64,000 nt of DNA from Sphingomonas sp. AP4-R1 (GTDB lineage Bacteria; Pseudomonadota; Alphaproteobacteria; Sphingomonadales; Sphingomonadaceae), in assembly GCF_013113735.1 (NCBI RefSeq), contig NZ_CP053346.1, forward strand, positions 3,672,001 to 3,736,000, written 5' to 3'. The notes under the pieces are model-generated. The model saw nothing but the letters and a program-made list of their open reading frames with translations, did not search any database and had not been told where the DNA came from. Both the position numbers and the translations under genes were made by a program. Position 1 is the first letter of the stretch, and each line of letters opens with the position of its first letter. Of this stretch, positions 47,503-58,003 are shown in pieces.

Positions 47503-49596
47503 CTATCGGACGGGTGATGAAGCGGGCGGTGGGGACGGGTCGCGATCGGCTCGCAGGATGACGTGGACGTCGGCCGGAACGATTGCCCGCCAGTCGCCGC
47601 TCTTCAGCGGTTCACCCACGACGTTGATCGGGTTGACCAGCGTCAGCCGATTGCCGAGCACAGCCATCAGGTCCGGCAGGTCATAACGGGCAAGGACGCC
47701 AGGCAGATTGATCTCGGCAGCGTCGCGGCTGATCGGGTGTTCGGCGATGTCGCGGTAGCGCACCTGGCTGCGCTCGGCGATCACCCGGGCGACGCGATCG
47801 TCCAGCACGCCGACATGCAATGCCACCGGGCCCAGCGCGCCAGTACCTTGCACGCTGAGCGCCGTGCGATCGACTTCGGGCCGCGTCGCCAGCCAGTTGA
47901 GCGCGGCCAGGGCATCGTCGGCGCGCATGCCAACCGGCGTCTTGCCGACCAGGAGCGCGCGCAGTGAGAGCAAGGTCCAGTCGCCGGTCAGGGGTGATTT
48001 CTGTTCTTCGCTGCCACCGGTGCCGCGGGCTTCGATCGCCAGCACGTTCCAGCCGGCACGCGCCCAGACATCGATGCCTCCGCCGGCCGCCGCGATGGTC
48101 GCCAGCGGTGCTGCGGAGAGCAGCAGCACCGTCGGTCGTGGCCCCGCTCGATCGGTGCGCGCATACCATCCGTCGACACGAAGACCTCTTCCAGCATCGA
48201 AATGGATCGCCGCGAGGGTATAGCCTTCCCGCTGCGTTGCCTCTCCCAGCACCATCTCCGGCGGCGGCGCGGCCGCTGTGACCGTCGTGCGGGCGACGTC
48301 ACGGATCGCACTGCGCAGCCGGGTCAGCCGTACGGTTTCGGTTTCGCCAGCGATGGCGACGGGACGGGGCGCTTCGGCGGCGATCAGCTCGGCAAGCGGA
48401 CGGCCGCCGGCCGCGGTACCGGGCGTCACGGCGGGATAGACGAGCAGCGTCGTCGGGTCGCCGATCGGCTCCTCCACAAATGCGCGCTCGGCGGGATCGT
48501 TCTTCAGCCAGCGGGTGAAGAAGGCGACGATCCGCGCGGAGACGGGCCGCAATGCGCCGTGACGGCCCGGCCCCTCAATCATCGCGATGTGGTCCGCCGC
48601 ATCCATGGCCGCGTAGAAATGGCGCGCCTCGGCGAACGCGGCGCGAGCGCCTGCGATCGGGAACATGTCCTCCGTGGTGGACACGATCGCGAGTGGCCGC
48701 GGCGCGATCGCCTCGATCCAGTCGGGCAGGTCGAGCCCGCGCTCAAGAAAGAAAGGTATCGACTGCTCGGCATCTTGTACGCCAGGGCCGCCCCGCGCCA
48801 GCAAATGCGTCATGTCATTGACGTAACAGGCGATCGCCGCCGCCTGGATCCGCGGATCCAGGGCCGCGACATAGGCGGTCGCAGTGCCGCCGCCCGAACA
48901 GCCGAAGGCACCGATCCGGCCCTTGTCCACATCCCGACGGGCGGAGAGATAGTCGATGCCGCGCATCGCATCGGCTAGGAAAAAGCGCGAGACATGGCCG
49001 CCGGTCGGCAAGGCCTGGGCAAAGGCCATCGAGTGCTCGCCGGTCGGACGGCCGACCTTTGACGCGCCGATCGCAGGATCATAGAACTGGATGCGTTCCC
49101 CCTCGCCGACGATGTCGATCGACAGAACCATAAAGCCCGCGCGGGCAAGGTTCACCGCGAGATCATGATCTCCCACCTTGCCATCCAGACCATGGCCGGG
49201 TTGGATCAGAATTGCGGGGAATGGCCCGTTGCCGTTGGGGCGGTACAGGTCGGCGGTGACGCGGTAGCCGGGCAGACTCTCATACCAAACGGCCTGGACG
49301 GTATAGCCATCACGGCGCTCGCTGTGCGTGATCCGGGCGCGAACAGGGCCGCCGACCGGCTCGGGGCGGATCAGTTCGGCGAGCGTCGTCCGCACATCGG
49401 TTTGACGGGCCCGTGCTTGTTCGGGCGAGGTTATGGCAGCCATCGTCGCTGCACGTTCGGTCGTGCGCTCTTGGGCCAATGCTGTCAGATAGGTAATGAG
49501 CCTGTCCCGAGCGGCAGGCTGCGCTTCGGTCGGAAGAGCGAGAAAGGCTGCCAGCGCGGTGCCTGCGATCGTCCGCATCGGGAACTGCTTTGGCAC
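47503..49596 (-). CDS. Secreted two-domain carbohydrate esterase-like hydrolase
   Basis: A 697-residue protein with a signal peptide (MRTIAGTALAAFLALPTEAQ). The first alpha/beta hydrolase domain (about 90-380) has the nucleophile in GAFGCSGGGTAT, the acid in STTEDMFPI and His in GPGRHGAL, and resembles acetylxylan/glucuronoyl esterase-type enzymes. A second hydrolase-like domain (about 440-670) has GTGALG at the elbow position, lacking Ser, and is probably non-catalytic or structural. It starts at GTG 49596 behind GGGAGAG. Together with the GH28 gene 8 nt downstream it forms an operon controlled from the 49659 element. It may remove ester substituents from pectin-like chains. Confidence 0.82.
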   Translation of the reverse strand: MPKQFPMRTIAGTALAAFLALPTEAQPAARDRLITYLTALAQERTTERAATMAAITSPEQARARQTDVRTTLAELIRPEPVGGPVRARITHSERRDGYTVQAVWYESLPGYRVTADLYRPNGNGPFPAILIQPGHGLDGKVGDHDLAVNLARAGFMVLSIDIVGEGERIQFYDPAIGASKVGRPTGEHSMAFAQALPTGGHVSRFFLADAMRGIDYLSARRDVDKGRIGAFGCSGGGTATAYVAALDPRIQAAAIACYVNDMTHLLARGGPGVQDAEQSIPFFLERGLDLPDWIEAIAPRPLAIVSTTEDMFPIAGARAAFAEARHFYAAMDAADHIAMIEGPGRHGALRPVSARIVAFFTRWLKNDPAERAFVEEPIGDPTTLLVYPAVTPGTAAGGRPLAELIAAEAPRPVAIAGETETVRLTRLRSAIRDVARTTVTAAAPPPEMVLGEATQREGYTLAAIHFDAGRGLRVDGWYARTDRAGPRPTVLLLSAAPLATIAAAGGGIDVWARAGWNVLAIEARGTGGSEEQKSPLTGDWTLLSLRALLVGKTPVGMRADDALAALNWLATRPEVDRTALSVQGTGALGPVALHVGVLDDRVARVIAERSQVRYRDIAEHPISRDAAEINLPGVLARYDLPDLMAVLGNRLTLVNPINVVGEPLKSGDWRAIVPADVHVILRADRDPSPPPASSPVR

Positions 49597-49658
49597 AAAT
49601 CTCTCCCGACGGGTGTCCGCCTATCGACCGGACTCTGCGTGCCGGTTCTGACAGAGAA

Positions 49659-49675
49659 GGTGCTACCGGTGTCAT
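49659..49675. promoter_or_regulatory. 17-bp ACCGGT operator-like element, copy 2
   Basis: Identical 17-mer to 46007-46023, here about 63 bp upstream of the esterase start, the usual place for an operator. Two exact copies in a 3.7-kb interval, each upstream of a glycan-locus transcription unit, are unlikely to be chance. Confidence 0.65.
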
Positions 49676-49836
49676 TCGCGGCCGGCAAGCCCGGTCGCGC
49701 GCCCGATGGTTCGCCAAGTGGGATCGATAGTGAGCAAGCCGCGTGGGCGGTAGATTCAACCGGCAAGCAGCGCGGCGCTCCGGCAAATCTGATGATTCAT
49801 CCGGACCCGATCAGCCGAGCATATGGCGCTATCTGA

Positions 49837-51558
<1,722 letters not shown>

Positions 51559-51681
51559 TCATGGAGCGATGCGTGAACGGCGAAAACCGGCAGCTTCGGT
51601 TGCGCGAGCCGTGGCCAGGCTCCGTCGACCGTCTGCTCTTGGATCTTCTTTTCAGCGCATTTCGCGGCCCCGGGAGCGCGG

Positions 51682-53013
51682 TTACTGTTTCCCGATGAGA
51701 TAGAAATCGACTTGGCGGCCGTCGATATAGTGCACGCGGTTGCCGTCGAAGACGGCGTTTTCCTCCGTCTTGAAGGCGATCTCCTGGCCGTCCCATTCGG
51801 GCACCTTCCGTGTCGCGCTCAGCTCGATCGACCAGGCCGTGTTTGGGTGGATGGGCATTGCTCCGCGCGGGTCTGCGGATTGATTGTCCCAGAAGCCGAT
51901 GGACGGTCCCGCGCCGTGGCCGTGATAGCCGATCGGATGCGAGTAGATGGTTGGGCGCAGGCCGTCGGCGGTCGCCCTTGCTCTGGCCGCTGCCAATACG
52001 TCGTTGCCTGTCGCGCCCGTTTGGAAGCTTGTGGTGACCGCATCCTGGACACGGTTGCTGGCATTCAGCCCCGTGCGCAGCCCCACGGGTGCCTCGGTTT
52101 CACCATCGTTGAGCACATAGGCGTTCTCCTGCGTGTCGGTGTTGAGCCGAAGATAGGTGATGCCGAAGTCCGTCCAAAGGAGATCGCCCTTCCGGATCAC
52201 GCTATCGCCCGCCAGTGGCGCGGCATTGCCCCGGCGGCTGATGGCGACGGAAGGATGGAACCACGTCTGCAATCCGAGGTCGGTTATTTTCTGACGCATC
52301 CACCAGACGACGTCGTCCGTGGTCGTCTTGCCCGGCGTGATCACCGCTGACGACAGCGCCTCGCTGATGATCGCATGAGCCAGTTGCTCGATCGTCGGAT
52401 AGAGCGCCATCTCCTCCGGTGTGCGTGTCTCCAGCCAGCGGATTGGCAGCACCTCGTCGCGAACGAGCGTCTTCGAAAGCTCCGGTCCCAGCGCCTCGGT
52501 GAGTTCTTCCCAGGCCGAAAGGGTCGTACCGTCGGCATAAGCGGAGAGACGGGACGAGTTGATTGCGATCCTGCGCGGGGCGCGTTCGCGGATGATCTCG
52601 GCCAAACGAGCCCACTGGTCGGGCTGGCGGGCGGGATCCCAGACGGGGACGAAGAGGCCGCCCAGACCGTAGCGGCTGACAGTCAATCGCTCGACGCCGC
52701 GGCCTGGCCCGCGATCGTGGAAAATCAGGATCGTGCGACGGCGCGCCGCAAGGCTTTCGGCGTCGAGCATCGTCCGGACGACCGGGTCCTCGAAATTCTC
52801 GCGTGCGACCAGCACCCACATATCGATGCCGCGCTCGCGCATGATAGCTGGCACCACAGTGTCGAGCCGTGCCTTCAGAATGCGGTTTTCGACCACCGCG
52901 CGTTCCCGCATGCCGAGGACCGGCGGGTAGGCCGCGCGCGCCATGCCCTGCGCCGCGGCCGGCTGGGGGAGCGCAAGGAGGCAGGCGAGGAGATAGCGAG
53001 ACCAGTCCGGCAT
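51682..53013 (-). CDS. Secreted M24-family (Xaa-Pro-like) metallopeptidase
   Basis: A 443-residue protein with a signal peptide (RYLLACLLALPQPAAAQG). The N-terminal creatinase-type domain covers about 30-190; the pita-bread catalytic domain follows with metal ligands Asp in LLWTDFGI and NTDTQ, His in YSHPIGYHGHG, Glu in WSIELSA and Glu in KTEENAVF. All five ligands are present. Secreted members of this family process peptides in the periplasm. Nothing ties it to glycan breakdown except position. Confidence 0.9.
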   Translation of the reverse strand: MPDWSRYLLACLLALPQPAAAQGMARAAYPPVLGMRERAVVENRILKARLDTVVPAIMRERGIDMWVLVARENFEDPVVRTMLDAESLAARRRTILIFHDRGPGRGVERLTVSRYGLGGLFVPVWDPARQPDQWARLAEIIRERAPRRIAINSSRLSAYADGTTLSAWEELTEALGPELSKTLVRDEVLPIRWLETRTPEEMALYPTIEQLAHAIISEALSSAVITPGKTTTDDVVWWMRQKITDLGLQTWFHPSVAISRRGNAAPLAGDSVIRKGDLLWTDFGITYLRLNTDTQENAYVLNDGETEAPVGLRTGLNASNRVQDAVTTSFQTGATGNDVLAAARARATADGLRPTIYSHPIGYHGHGAGPSIGFWDNQSADPRGAMPIHPNTAWSIELSATRKVPEWDGQEIAFKTEENAVFDGNRVHYIDGRQVDFYLIGKQ

Positions 53014-53398
53014 GCGTCACCGTCGCAGTTACTGTGATCGGCTGCAACATGCCGACATCGCTGCGGCGGTATTCGTGAGATCTCGACCGTCTCGCTGACC
53101 ACAGGTGGCTCAATCAGCGCCGTCGGATGCAGAAGGCGCCTGGCGACCTGAGCATCAAATCGCCGGTGACGGGGCTGGCCGTACTGACGGCAGCCCTGCC
53201 GCCGCCGCCGGCCGTGCGGTCGCCGAGAGAATGGGTTGTGGTGCGTTCAGGCCAAACAGGAGGTTCCTGGTCGCTGGACGTGGTGTGGACATCGATCGGC
53301 TGATGCCCTTGTGCATTCCAGCCACTCCCGACGGGCCCAATATTATTCTCGAGCACGCTGACACGGCGGGAAAAGATCGGGCCCCGGCGTCCATGAAT
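53014..53398. other. Intergenic stretch with no supported gene
   Basis: 385 bp between the trehalase and M24 peptidase genes. A minus-strand frame of about 80 codons (53114-53356) has no motif, no ribosome-binding site and odd composition. No operator copy or terminator was identified. Confidence 0.45.
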
Positions 53399-54958
53399 TC
53401 AGTGCAACAAGGCTGGATATCGATCGAGGAGTGCGCTTGTTACGCCGTTGGTCCATCCAAATCCGTCCTGTGTGGGATATTCGCCGCCGCCGCCCGGCGT
53501 TTGCTCTTCGATATTGTATTTCTCCAACATCTTGCCGGTATTGCCATAGGTGATCGCGACGGTCCCGATCCACCTCCGGGCGATATCATGTGCCAACGAG
53601 GCCTGGCCTGATCTTTCGAGCCCGTCGATGGCGATCCACTGCAGGGGAGCCCATCCGTTGGGGGCATCCCATTGCTGCCCAGTGTGCAGTGGCGTGGTGC
53701 GAAGGCCACCAGGTGCGAGCAATATCCTACGCACCGTAGCGCTCACCGCCTCGGCTTGGATGGCCGAGGCTGCTCCCACGAAGAGCGGGTATAGGGTCGC
53801 GGCGGAGACGCGGGAGGTTGGCTTGCCCGCATTGCGGTCCCAGTCGGCGAAGCGGCCCTCGGTTTTGACCCAAAGATAGCGATCAATCGCCTTGTGCCGC
53901 ATCTCGGCGAGCTTCGTGAAACGGGCCGCGTCAGCCATGTCCCCGGCAGCAGCGCTCCGCCGGGCGATCGCGTTTTCCATGAGGAGCATAAGACTGTTCA
54001 GGTCCACAGGGACAATGTCCGTGGTCCGGATGGAGGAAAGATTTTGCGGATCGGTCAACCAGCGGCTGCTGAAATCCCAACCGCTCTCAGCGCCTGCGCG
54101 TAGGTCACGATAAAGCGTTTCAGGGGCTCTGGATGCATCTGCTGCGGCGGTCGCAAGATCCTCAGCATAAGATTCCTCACGGGGCAGGGGGCGATCATCC
54201 CAATAGCGGTTCAACAGGCTTCCATCGGGCATGCGGACGACGCGGTCGCAGACCCCGCTCGCATCGAGACAGGCCGCACCTTTCATCCAATAGGCATGTT
54301 CGCGCTTCAGAGCGGCCAAGCGCCGGGCAGCGAGCACCGGGTCATCAATTTTTGAAAGGTCCAGCATCGCCGCATAGAAGGGAGGCTGTGCGCGACCGAG
54401 ATAATAGGTCCGCATGCCGTTGGGAATGTGGCCGTAGCGTTCGATCGCGTCCGTAAAATCGGCGAGCATCGATTCCACGAGCGACTGCTGCCCATCGACG
54501 GCGAGACCCAGCATCGTGAAATAGCTGTCCCAGTAATAGATTTCACGGAAGCGCCCGCCAGGGATCACATAAGGCGCGCTCATCGGCAGCGCGGAGCTTC
54601 CGACCGGGATCACGTCGGGTTGCCGCACGAGGCTCGGCCACAGCGCTCGGATGTGACGACGCAGGTCAGCCGGGCTTCGGTCGTTTATGCCTGGCACGGA
54701 AAAATTGGCGAGCACGAAGGCCCGCAGTGCGTCGGCCGACGGTGGGGGCGAACGTCGATAGTCGGCCAAAATCGCGTCGGGCGCGCGCTTGGGCTCCGCA
54801 TCCACAAATGTCTTGCCGTCCGGAAAGATGCGCCCGGTTTGTACAGCGACGAACAACGGCCCGTAGAGATCCTGCGGCGACGGCTGCTGTGCTGCAATCG
54901 GAACGACGAGTGCCGACGCGGCAGCGAGCGCTGCGAGCAAAGAGCGATGCATCCTCAT
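53399..54958 (-). CDS. treA: Periplasmic trehalase (GH37)
   Basis: A 519-residue secreted trehalase hydrolysing trehalose to two glucose molecules. The signal peptide is SLLAALAAASALVVPIAAQQ. Family signatures are PGGRFREIYYWDSYF (about residue 152) and QWDAPNGWAPLQW (about 440). The catalytic Asp is in ESGWDFSSRW and the Glu in GGGGEYPTQDGFGWTNGV. The start is ATG 54958 or 54952, after a weak purine-rich site; upstream codons would hide the signal peptide. Single-gene unit at the end of the carbohydrate locus. Confidence 0.93.
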   Translation of the reverse strand: MRMHRSLLAALAAASALVVPIAAQQPSPQDLYGPLFVAVQTGRIFPDGKTFVDAEPKRAPDAILADYRRSPPPSADALRAFVLANFSVPGINDRSPADLRRHIRALWPSLVRQPDVIPVGSSALPMSAPYVIPGGRFREIYYWDSYFTMLGLAVDGQQSLVESMLADFTDAIERYGHIPNGMRTYYLGRAQPPFYAAMLDLSKIDDPVLAARRLAALKREHAYWMKGAACLDASGVCDRVVRMPDGSLLNRYWDDRPLPREESYAEDLATAAADASRAPETLYRDLRAGAESGWDFSSRWLTDPQNLSSIRTTDIVPVDLNSLMLLMENAIARRSAAAGDMADAARFTKLAEMRHKAIDRYLWVKTEGRFADWDRNAGKPTSRVSAATLYPLFVGAASAIQAEAVSATVRRILLAPGGLRTTPLHTGQQWDAPNGWAPLQWIAIDGLERSGQASLAHDIARRWIGTVAITYGNTGKMLEKYNIEEQTPGGGGEYPTQDGFGWTNGVTSALLDRYPALLH

Positions 54959-55420
54959 GTCGTTACCCTTTTTCTCGGCTTCGGCAGTGTCATTCCCCGA
55001 TGCCGCTCGAAAAAGCCGGCGACAAGCTGATATGCCTTCGTCAGAGCATTCATGCGCTTGGACATGAGCTGCGCTCACCGACGAACCGATGGCCGGAACG
55101 AGCGTCATGTGGCGGCGGCCGAACGACGGCGGTGGATGTCCGCTTCGGGCCTTGGCGGTCGAAACCGCTGTCCGTCACCCGCCGTCAATCTCTGACAATA
55201 TCCCGGGACAACATTTGAGGCTGCGTTCCGGTGAGCACTCCTAAACCCATATCCGCAGGCGCTGAGCGAGGCGATGTCAAAGCTCTCTCCAAGAGCCTGG
55301 CTGAAAGATCCGCACCAGCTTTGGTGCGCATGCGCGTCTCCGATAGCGAACCGATCGTCTGGGTGGGTCGTTAAGGCCAGGGGCCGGAGCGGCGGCTGAT
55401 CAACGAGGAAAGAGAACGGG
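54959..55420. other. Divergent intergenic stretch with no supported gene
   Basis: About 460 bp between trehalase (minus) and the epoxide hydrolase gene (plus), so both promoters must lie here. A degenerate relative of the 17-bp element (half-site GTGTCATTCCCC near 54988) is present upstream of trehalase but lacks the ACCGGT core. No coding frame is convincing. Confidence 0.45.
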
Positions 55421-56548
55421 ATGGCGGAGCGGTTCCAGATATCTGTGCCCGAAACACGCCTTGTGGAAATCCGGGACAGGGTCCGCACCTACGACTGGAG
55501 CCGTCTGCCCGACGTCGGCGGGTGGCAGGCAGGCGTCGGCAAGGCCGATCTGAGGCGACTAGCGGACTATTGGGCCGAGCGTTTCGACTGGCGGGCGATA
55601 GAGAGCCGCTTGAACGCGCTGCCGCATTACCTGACTGATGTGGAGGGCGAGCGCATCCACTTCATCCATGCCCGCGGAGACGGATCGAAGCCGCCGCTGC
55701 TGCTGCTTCACGGCTGGCCCGGTTCCTTCATCGAGTTCGAAGCCCTGATCGGACCGTTGACGGAAGACGGGCACGACGTGGTCGTGCCGTCATTGCCCGG
55801 CTTTGCATTCTCCAGACCGATCACGGGTATCATCGGACCTCGCAGGGCTGGGCAGATCATGCATTCGCTGATGGGCCAGTTGTTTGGCGATGCGCGCTTC
55901 ATCGTGCAAGGCGGCGACTGGGGAGCCCATATCGCGAGTTGGATGGCGCACATGTTCCCCGATGCGCTGCTCGGCTTCCACAGCAACATGGTCAGCATCT
56001 TCGCAGAGGACGCCGAGCCTTCGACGCCGGACCATATCGACCTCCTATCGCGCCGTGACGTGATCGTCGAACGGGAGACGGGTTACAACCATGAGCAGGA
56101 AACGCGACCGCAGACGCTGGGCGTGGCGATGGCGGACAGTCCTGTGGGCGCTGCGGGCTGGATTCTGGAAAAATTTGGCATGTGGGCGGATCTCCCACAG
56201 CGTGCCGACGGCAGCCCGGACCTCTGGGCGCGCTTCACCGAAGAGCAACTCCTGACCAACATCATGCTCTACGTCGGCCCGTCGTCCGAGGTGACCGCGA
56301 CATGGATCTATCGCGGCAAGCGGCTGGAGAAATCCAGCGTCTTCCCGGCCGGTACGCGAGTCACCGTGCCAATGGGGATAGCAGCCTTTCCCGATCCCGT
56401 GTTCCTCCCGACGCCGCTCTCGTTCGCCGAACAGACCTACAATGTCGTCCATTATACCGTGATGCCTGCGGGCGGCCATTTCGCAGCCTTCGAGGAACCG
56501 GAGCTCATGCTTGCGGATCTTCGGGCATTCATCACGACCGTGACGTGA
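55421..56548 (+). CDS. Epoxide hydrolase-like alpha/beta hydrolase (EHN family)
   Basis: A 375-residue enzyme with an N-terminal epoxide hydrolase domain (RFQISVPETRLVEIRDRV; TYDWSRLPD) and a catalytic alpha/beta hydrolase domain. The oxyanion hole is HGWPGSFIEF, the nucleophile Asp lies in QGGDWGAHIA (about residue 168), and the base His is in PAGGHFAAFE near the C terminus. Lid tyrosines are likely in TWIYRGKRL. No signal peptide. It shares 4 nt (GTGA) with the next gene, so they form a coupled pair. Confidence 0.9.
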   Translation: MAERFQISVPETRLVEIRDRVRTYDWSRLPDVGGWQAGVGKADLRRLADYWAERFDWRAIESRLNALPHYLTDVEGERIHFIHARGDGSKPPLLLLHGWPGSFIEFEALIGPLTEDGHDVVVPSLPGFAFSRPITGIIGPRRAGQIMHSLMGQLFGDARFIVQGGDWGAHIASWMAHMFPDALLGFHSNMVSIFAEDAEPSTPDHIDLLSRRDVIVERETGYNHEQETRPQTLGVAMADSPVGAAGWILEKFGMWADLPQRADGSPDLWARFTEEQLLTNIMLYVGPSSEVTATWIYRGKRLEKSSVFPAGTRVTVPMGIAAFPDPVFLPTPLSFAEQTYNVVHYTVMPAGGHFAAFEEPELMLADLRAFITTVT

Positions 56549-57447
56549 GGTTCGCGAATACCAGATCGCTGCGGATCGCCTATCTGGAGGATGGACCGGC
56601 AGACGGATGGCCTGTCATCCTTTCGCATGGCTTTCCCTATGACGTGCATGCCTTCGGGCAGGTCGTGCCGACCCTGATAGATGCTGGCGCCCGCGTCATC
56701 CGTCCTTATTGCCGCGGCTTCGGCCCGACATGCTTCCTGTCCGGCGACGTGCCGCGAAGCGGACAGCAGGCCGCAAGGGGCCTCGATATCCTCCAACTGA
56801 CAGATGCGCTCGCGCTCGATCGCCCGATCCTGGGCGGGTTCGACTGGGGCGGCAACGCATCCTGTGTAGCCGCCGCGCTCTGGCCTGAACGCTTTTCCGG
56901 ACTCGTTTCCTATGCCGGCTACGACGTCATCGACGTGGCTGGCCAGCGTGCGCCCATCGATCCCGGTCTTGAGCGCATATGCTGGTATCAACACCTCTTC
57001 CAGACGGAACGTGGACGCGCCGGTCTGGCGGCTGACAGACGTGGGATCGCTGCCTTGCTCTGGCGCGAATGGTCGCCGTCATGGAGTTTTGACGACACCG
57101 CCTTCGAACGGTCTGCCAAGGCGTTCGACAACCCCGATTTCGTCGATGTCGTCATCCACTGCTATCGCTGGATGCTCGCCACCATAGAAGGCGATCCATC
57201 GCTGCAGGAAGTCGAGGATAGGCTCGCCGGGCGGCCAGCTATTGTCATTCCTGCCGTCACGCTCGACGGCATGCGCGATCCGCTCAAACCTGGCGGGACG
57301 GCCGAACAGTCCACGATGTTCGTGGGCCCCCACGAACACCGGACGGTGGATTGCGGTCACGCTCTGCCACAAGAGGCTCCTCAGGCATTCGCCAATGCGC
57401 TCCTGCGCGTAAGAGCGCTCTCGGGCGGCAAGTCGTTCAGCTGTTAG
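56545..57447 (+). CDS. Alpha/beta hydrolase, coupled to the epoxide hydrolase gene
   Basis: A 300-residue alpha/beta hydrolase starting at GTG 56545, overlapping the preceding TGA by 4 nt. The oxyanion region is PVILSHGFPYDVHAFG (about 23-38), the nucleophile elbow GGFDWGGNAS has Asp as in haloalkane dehalogenases and epoxide hydrolases, and VDCGHALPQEAPQAFA carries the catalytic His near the end. The Asp nucleophile fits an epoxide hydrolase or dehalogenase-type reaction, matching its partner. An in-frame extension to 56182 lies inside the upstream gene and is not used. Confidence 0.85.
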   Translation: MRFANTRSLRIAYLEDGPADGWPVILSHGFPYDVHAFGQVVPTLIDAGARVIRPYCRGFGPTCFLSGDVPRSGQQAARGLDILQLTDALALDRPILGGFDWGGNASCVAAALWPERFSGLVSYAGYDVIDVAGQRAPIDPGLERICWYQHLFQTERGRAGLAADRRGIAALLWREWSPSWSFDDTAFERSAKAFDNPDFVDVVIHCYRWMLATIEGDPSLQEVEDRLAGRPAIVIPAVTLDGMRDPLKPGGTAEQSTMFVGPHEHRTVDCGHALPQEAPQAFANALLRVRALSGGKSFSC

Positions 57448-57783
57448 CCGTTTTATTTCAGGAAGCCGACAGCCTTCGTGTCGCAGAAATTCGGTCGCCC
57501 GGCTCTCAGCCGGGTCGCCAAAACCGGACCCGCACCCTTTCTCGATATAAGGACCCCCCGCCTGAAGACCCACCACCCGACAGCCGCCGCCTGACCACTT
57601 GCCGCGCCCCTGCTGGCGCAAAGCCCGCTGAGCACGTTCATGGGCGTACAGGCCCATCCGCCTATTCGTTCGAGATCGCCGAAGCCGACACGGAACGCGA
57701 TCTGATCACGCGTTGAGTTTGAACGTGCGATGCGCCGCACGGTCGCCGCCGCACTTCCTTCGTGTCGGCGGCGACGCGGACCT
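57448..57783. other. Convergent intergenic stretch with hairpins
   Basis: 336 bp between converging genes. A 7-bp GC stem CCCGGCT / AGCCGGG with a 3-nt loop (57498-57514) could terminate the plus-strand hydrolase pair, and a 10-bp stem at 57742-57775 the minus-strand unit. No gene is supported. Confidence 0.45.
57742..57775 (-). terminator. GC-rich hairpin after the small acidic protein gene
   Basis: GTCGCCGCCG (57742-57751) pairs perfectly with CGGCGGCGAC (57766-57775), leaving a 14-nt loop, nine bases beyond the small gene's stop. There is no T run, so the terminator call is moderate. Confidence 0.45.
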
Positions 57784-57945
57784 TCACAGCGTTCGCGATT
57801 TCTGATCCTCGTGAAGATGGCTGTCGTCACCATCCTTTTCCGTGCTGCTCTCATCCTCGCCGCCTGTCGTTTTCGGCGGGACCGGCGACTGATCCGACAC
57901 GTTCGCCTCGTCGGTTCGTTCGCCGTTTTTCTCTCGTTGCATCAT
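57784..57945 (-). CDS. Small acidic hydrophilic protein (53 aa)
   Basis: A short frame starting ATGATG behind GGAGA. It encodes a strongly charged, disordered-looking peptide: QREKNGERTDEAN, then PPKTTGGEDESSTEKDGDDSHLHEDQ. No hydrophobic segment. It lies 58 nt downstream of the SDR gene on the same strand and is followed by a stem-loop, so it is probably the last gene of the SDR/DUF3175 unit. The opposite-strand frames in this interval are less credible. Function unknown. Confidence 0.55.
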   Translation of the reverse strand: MMQREKNGERTDEANVSDQSPVPPKTTGGEDESSTEKDGDDSHLHEDQKSRTL

Positions 57946-58003
57946 TGCTCGTCTCCTGAATGATCCGCTCTGAGCGCCGCGGCGCTGACAAACTCTTCCG
58001 AGG

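Noticed and set aside
53114..53356. Minus-strand frame of 80 codons between trehalase and the M24 peptidase
   Set aside because: No motif, no ribosome-binding site and unusual Gly/Ala/Arg composition.
56182..56544. Long in-frame extension of the second hydrolase gene
   Set aside because: It lies entirely inside the epoxide hydrolase gene in another frame; GTG 56545 with a GTGA overlap explains the start.
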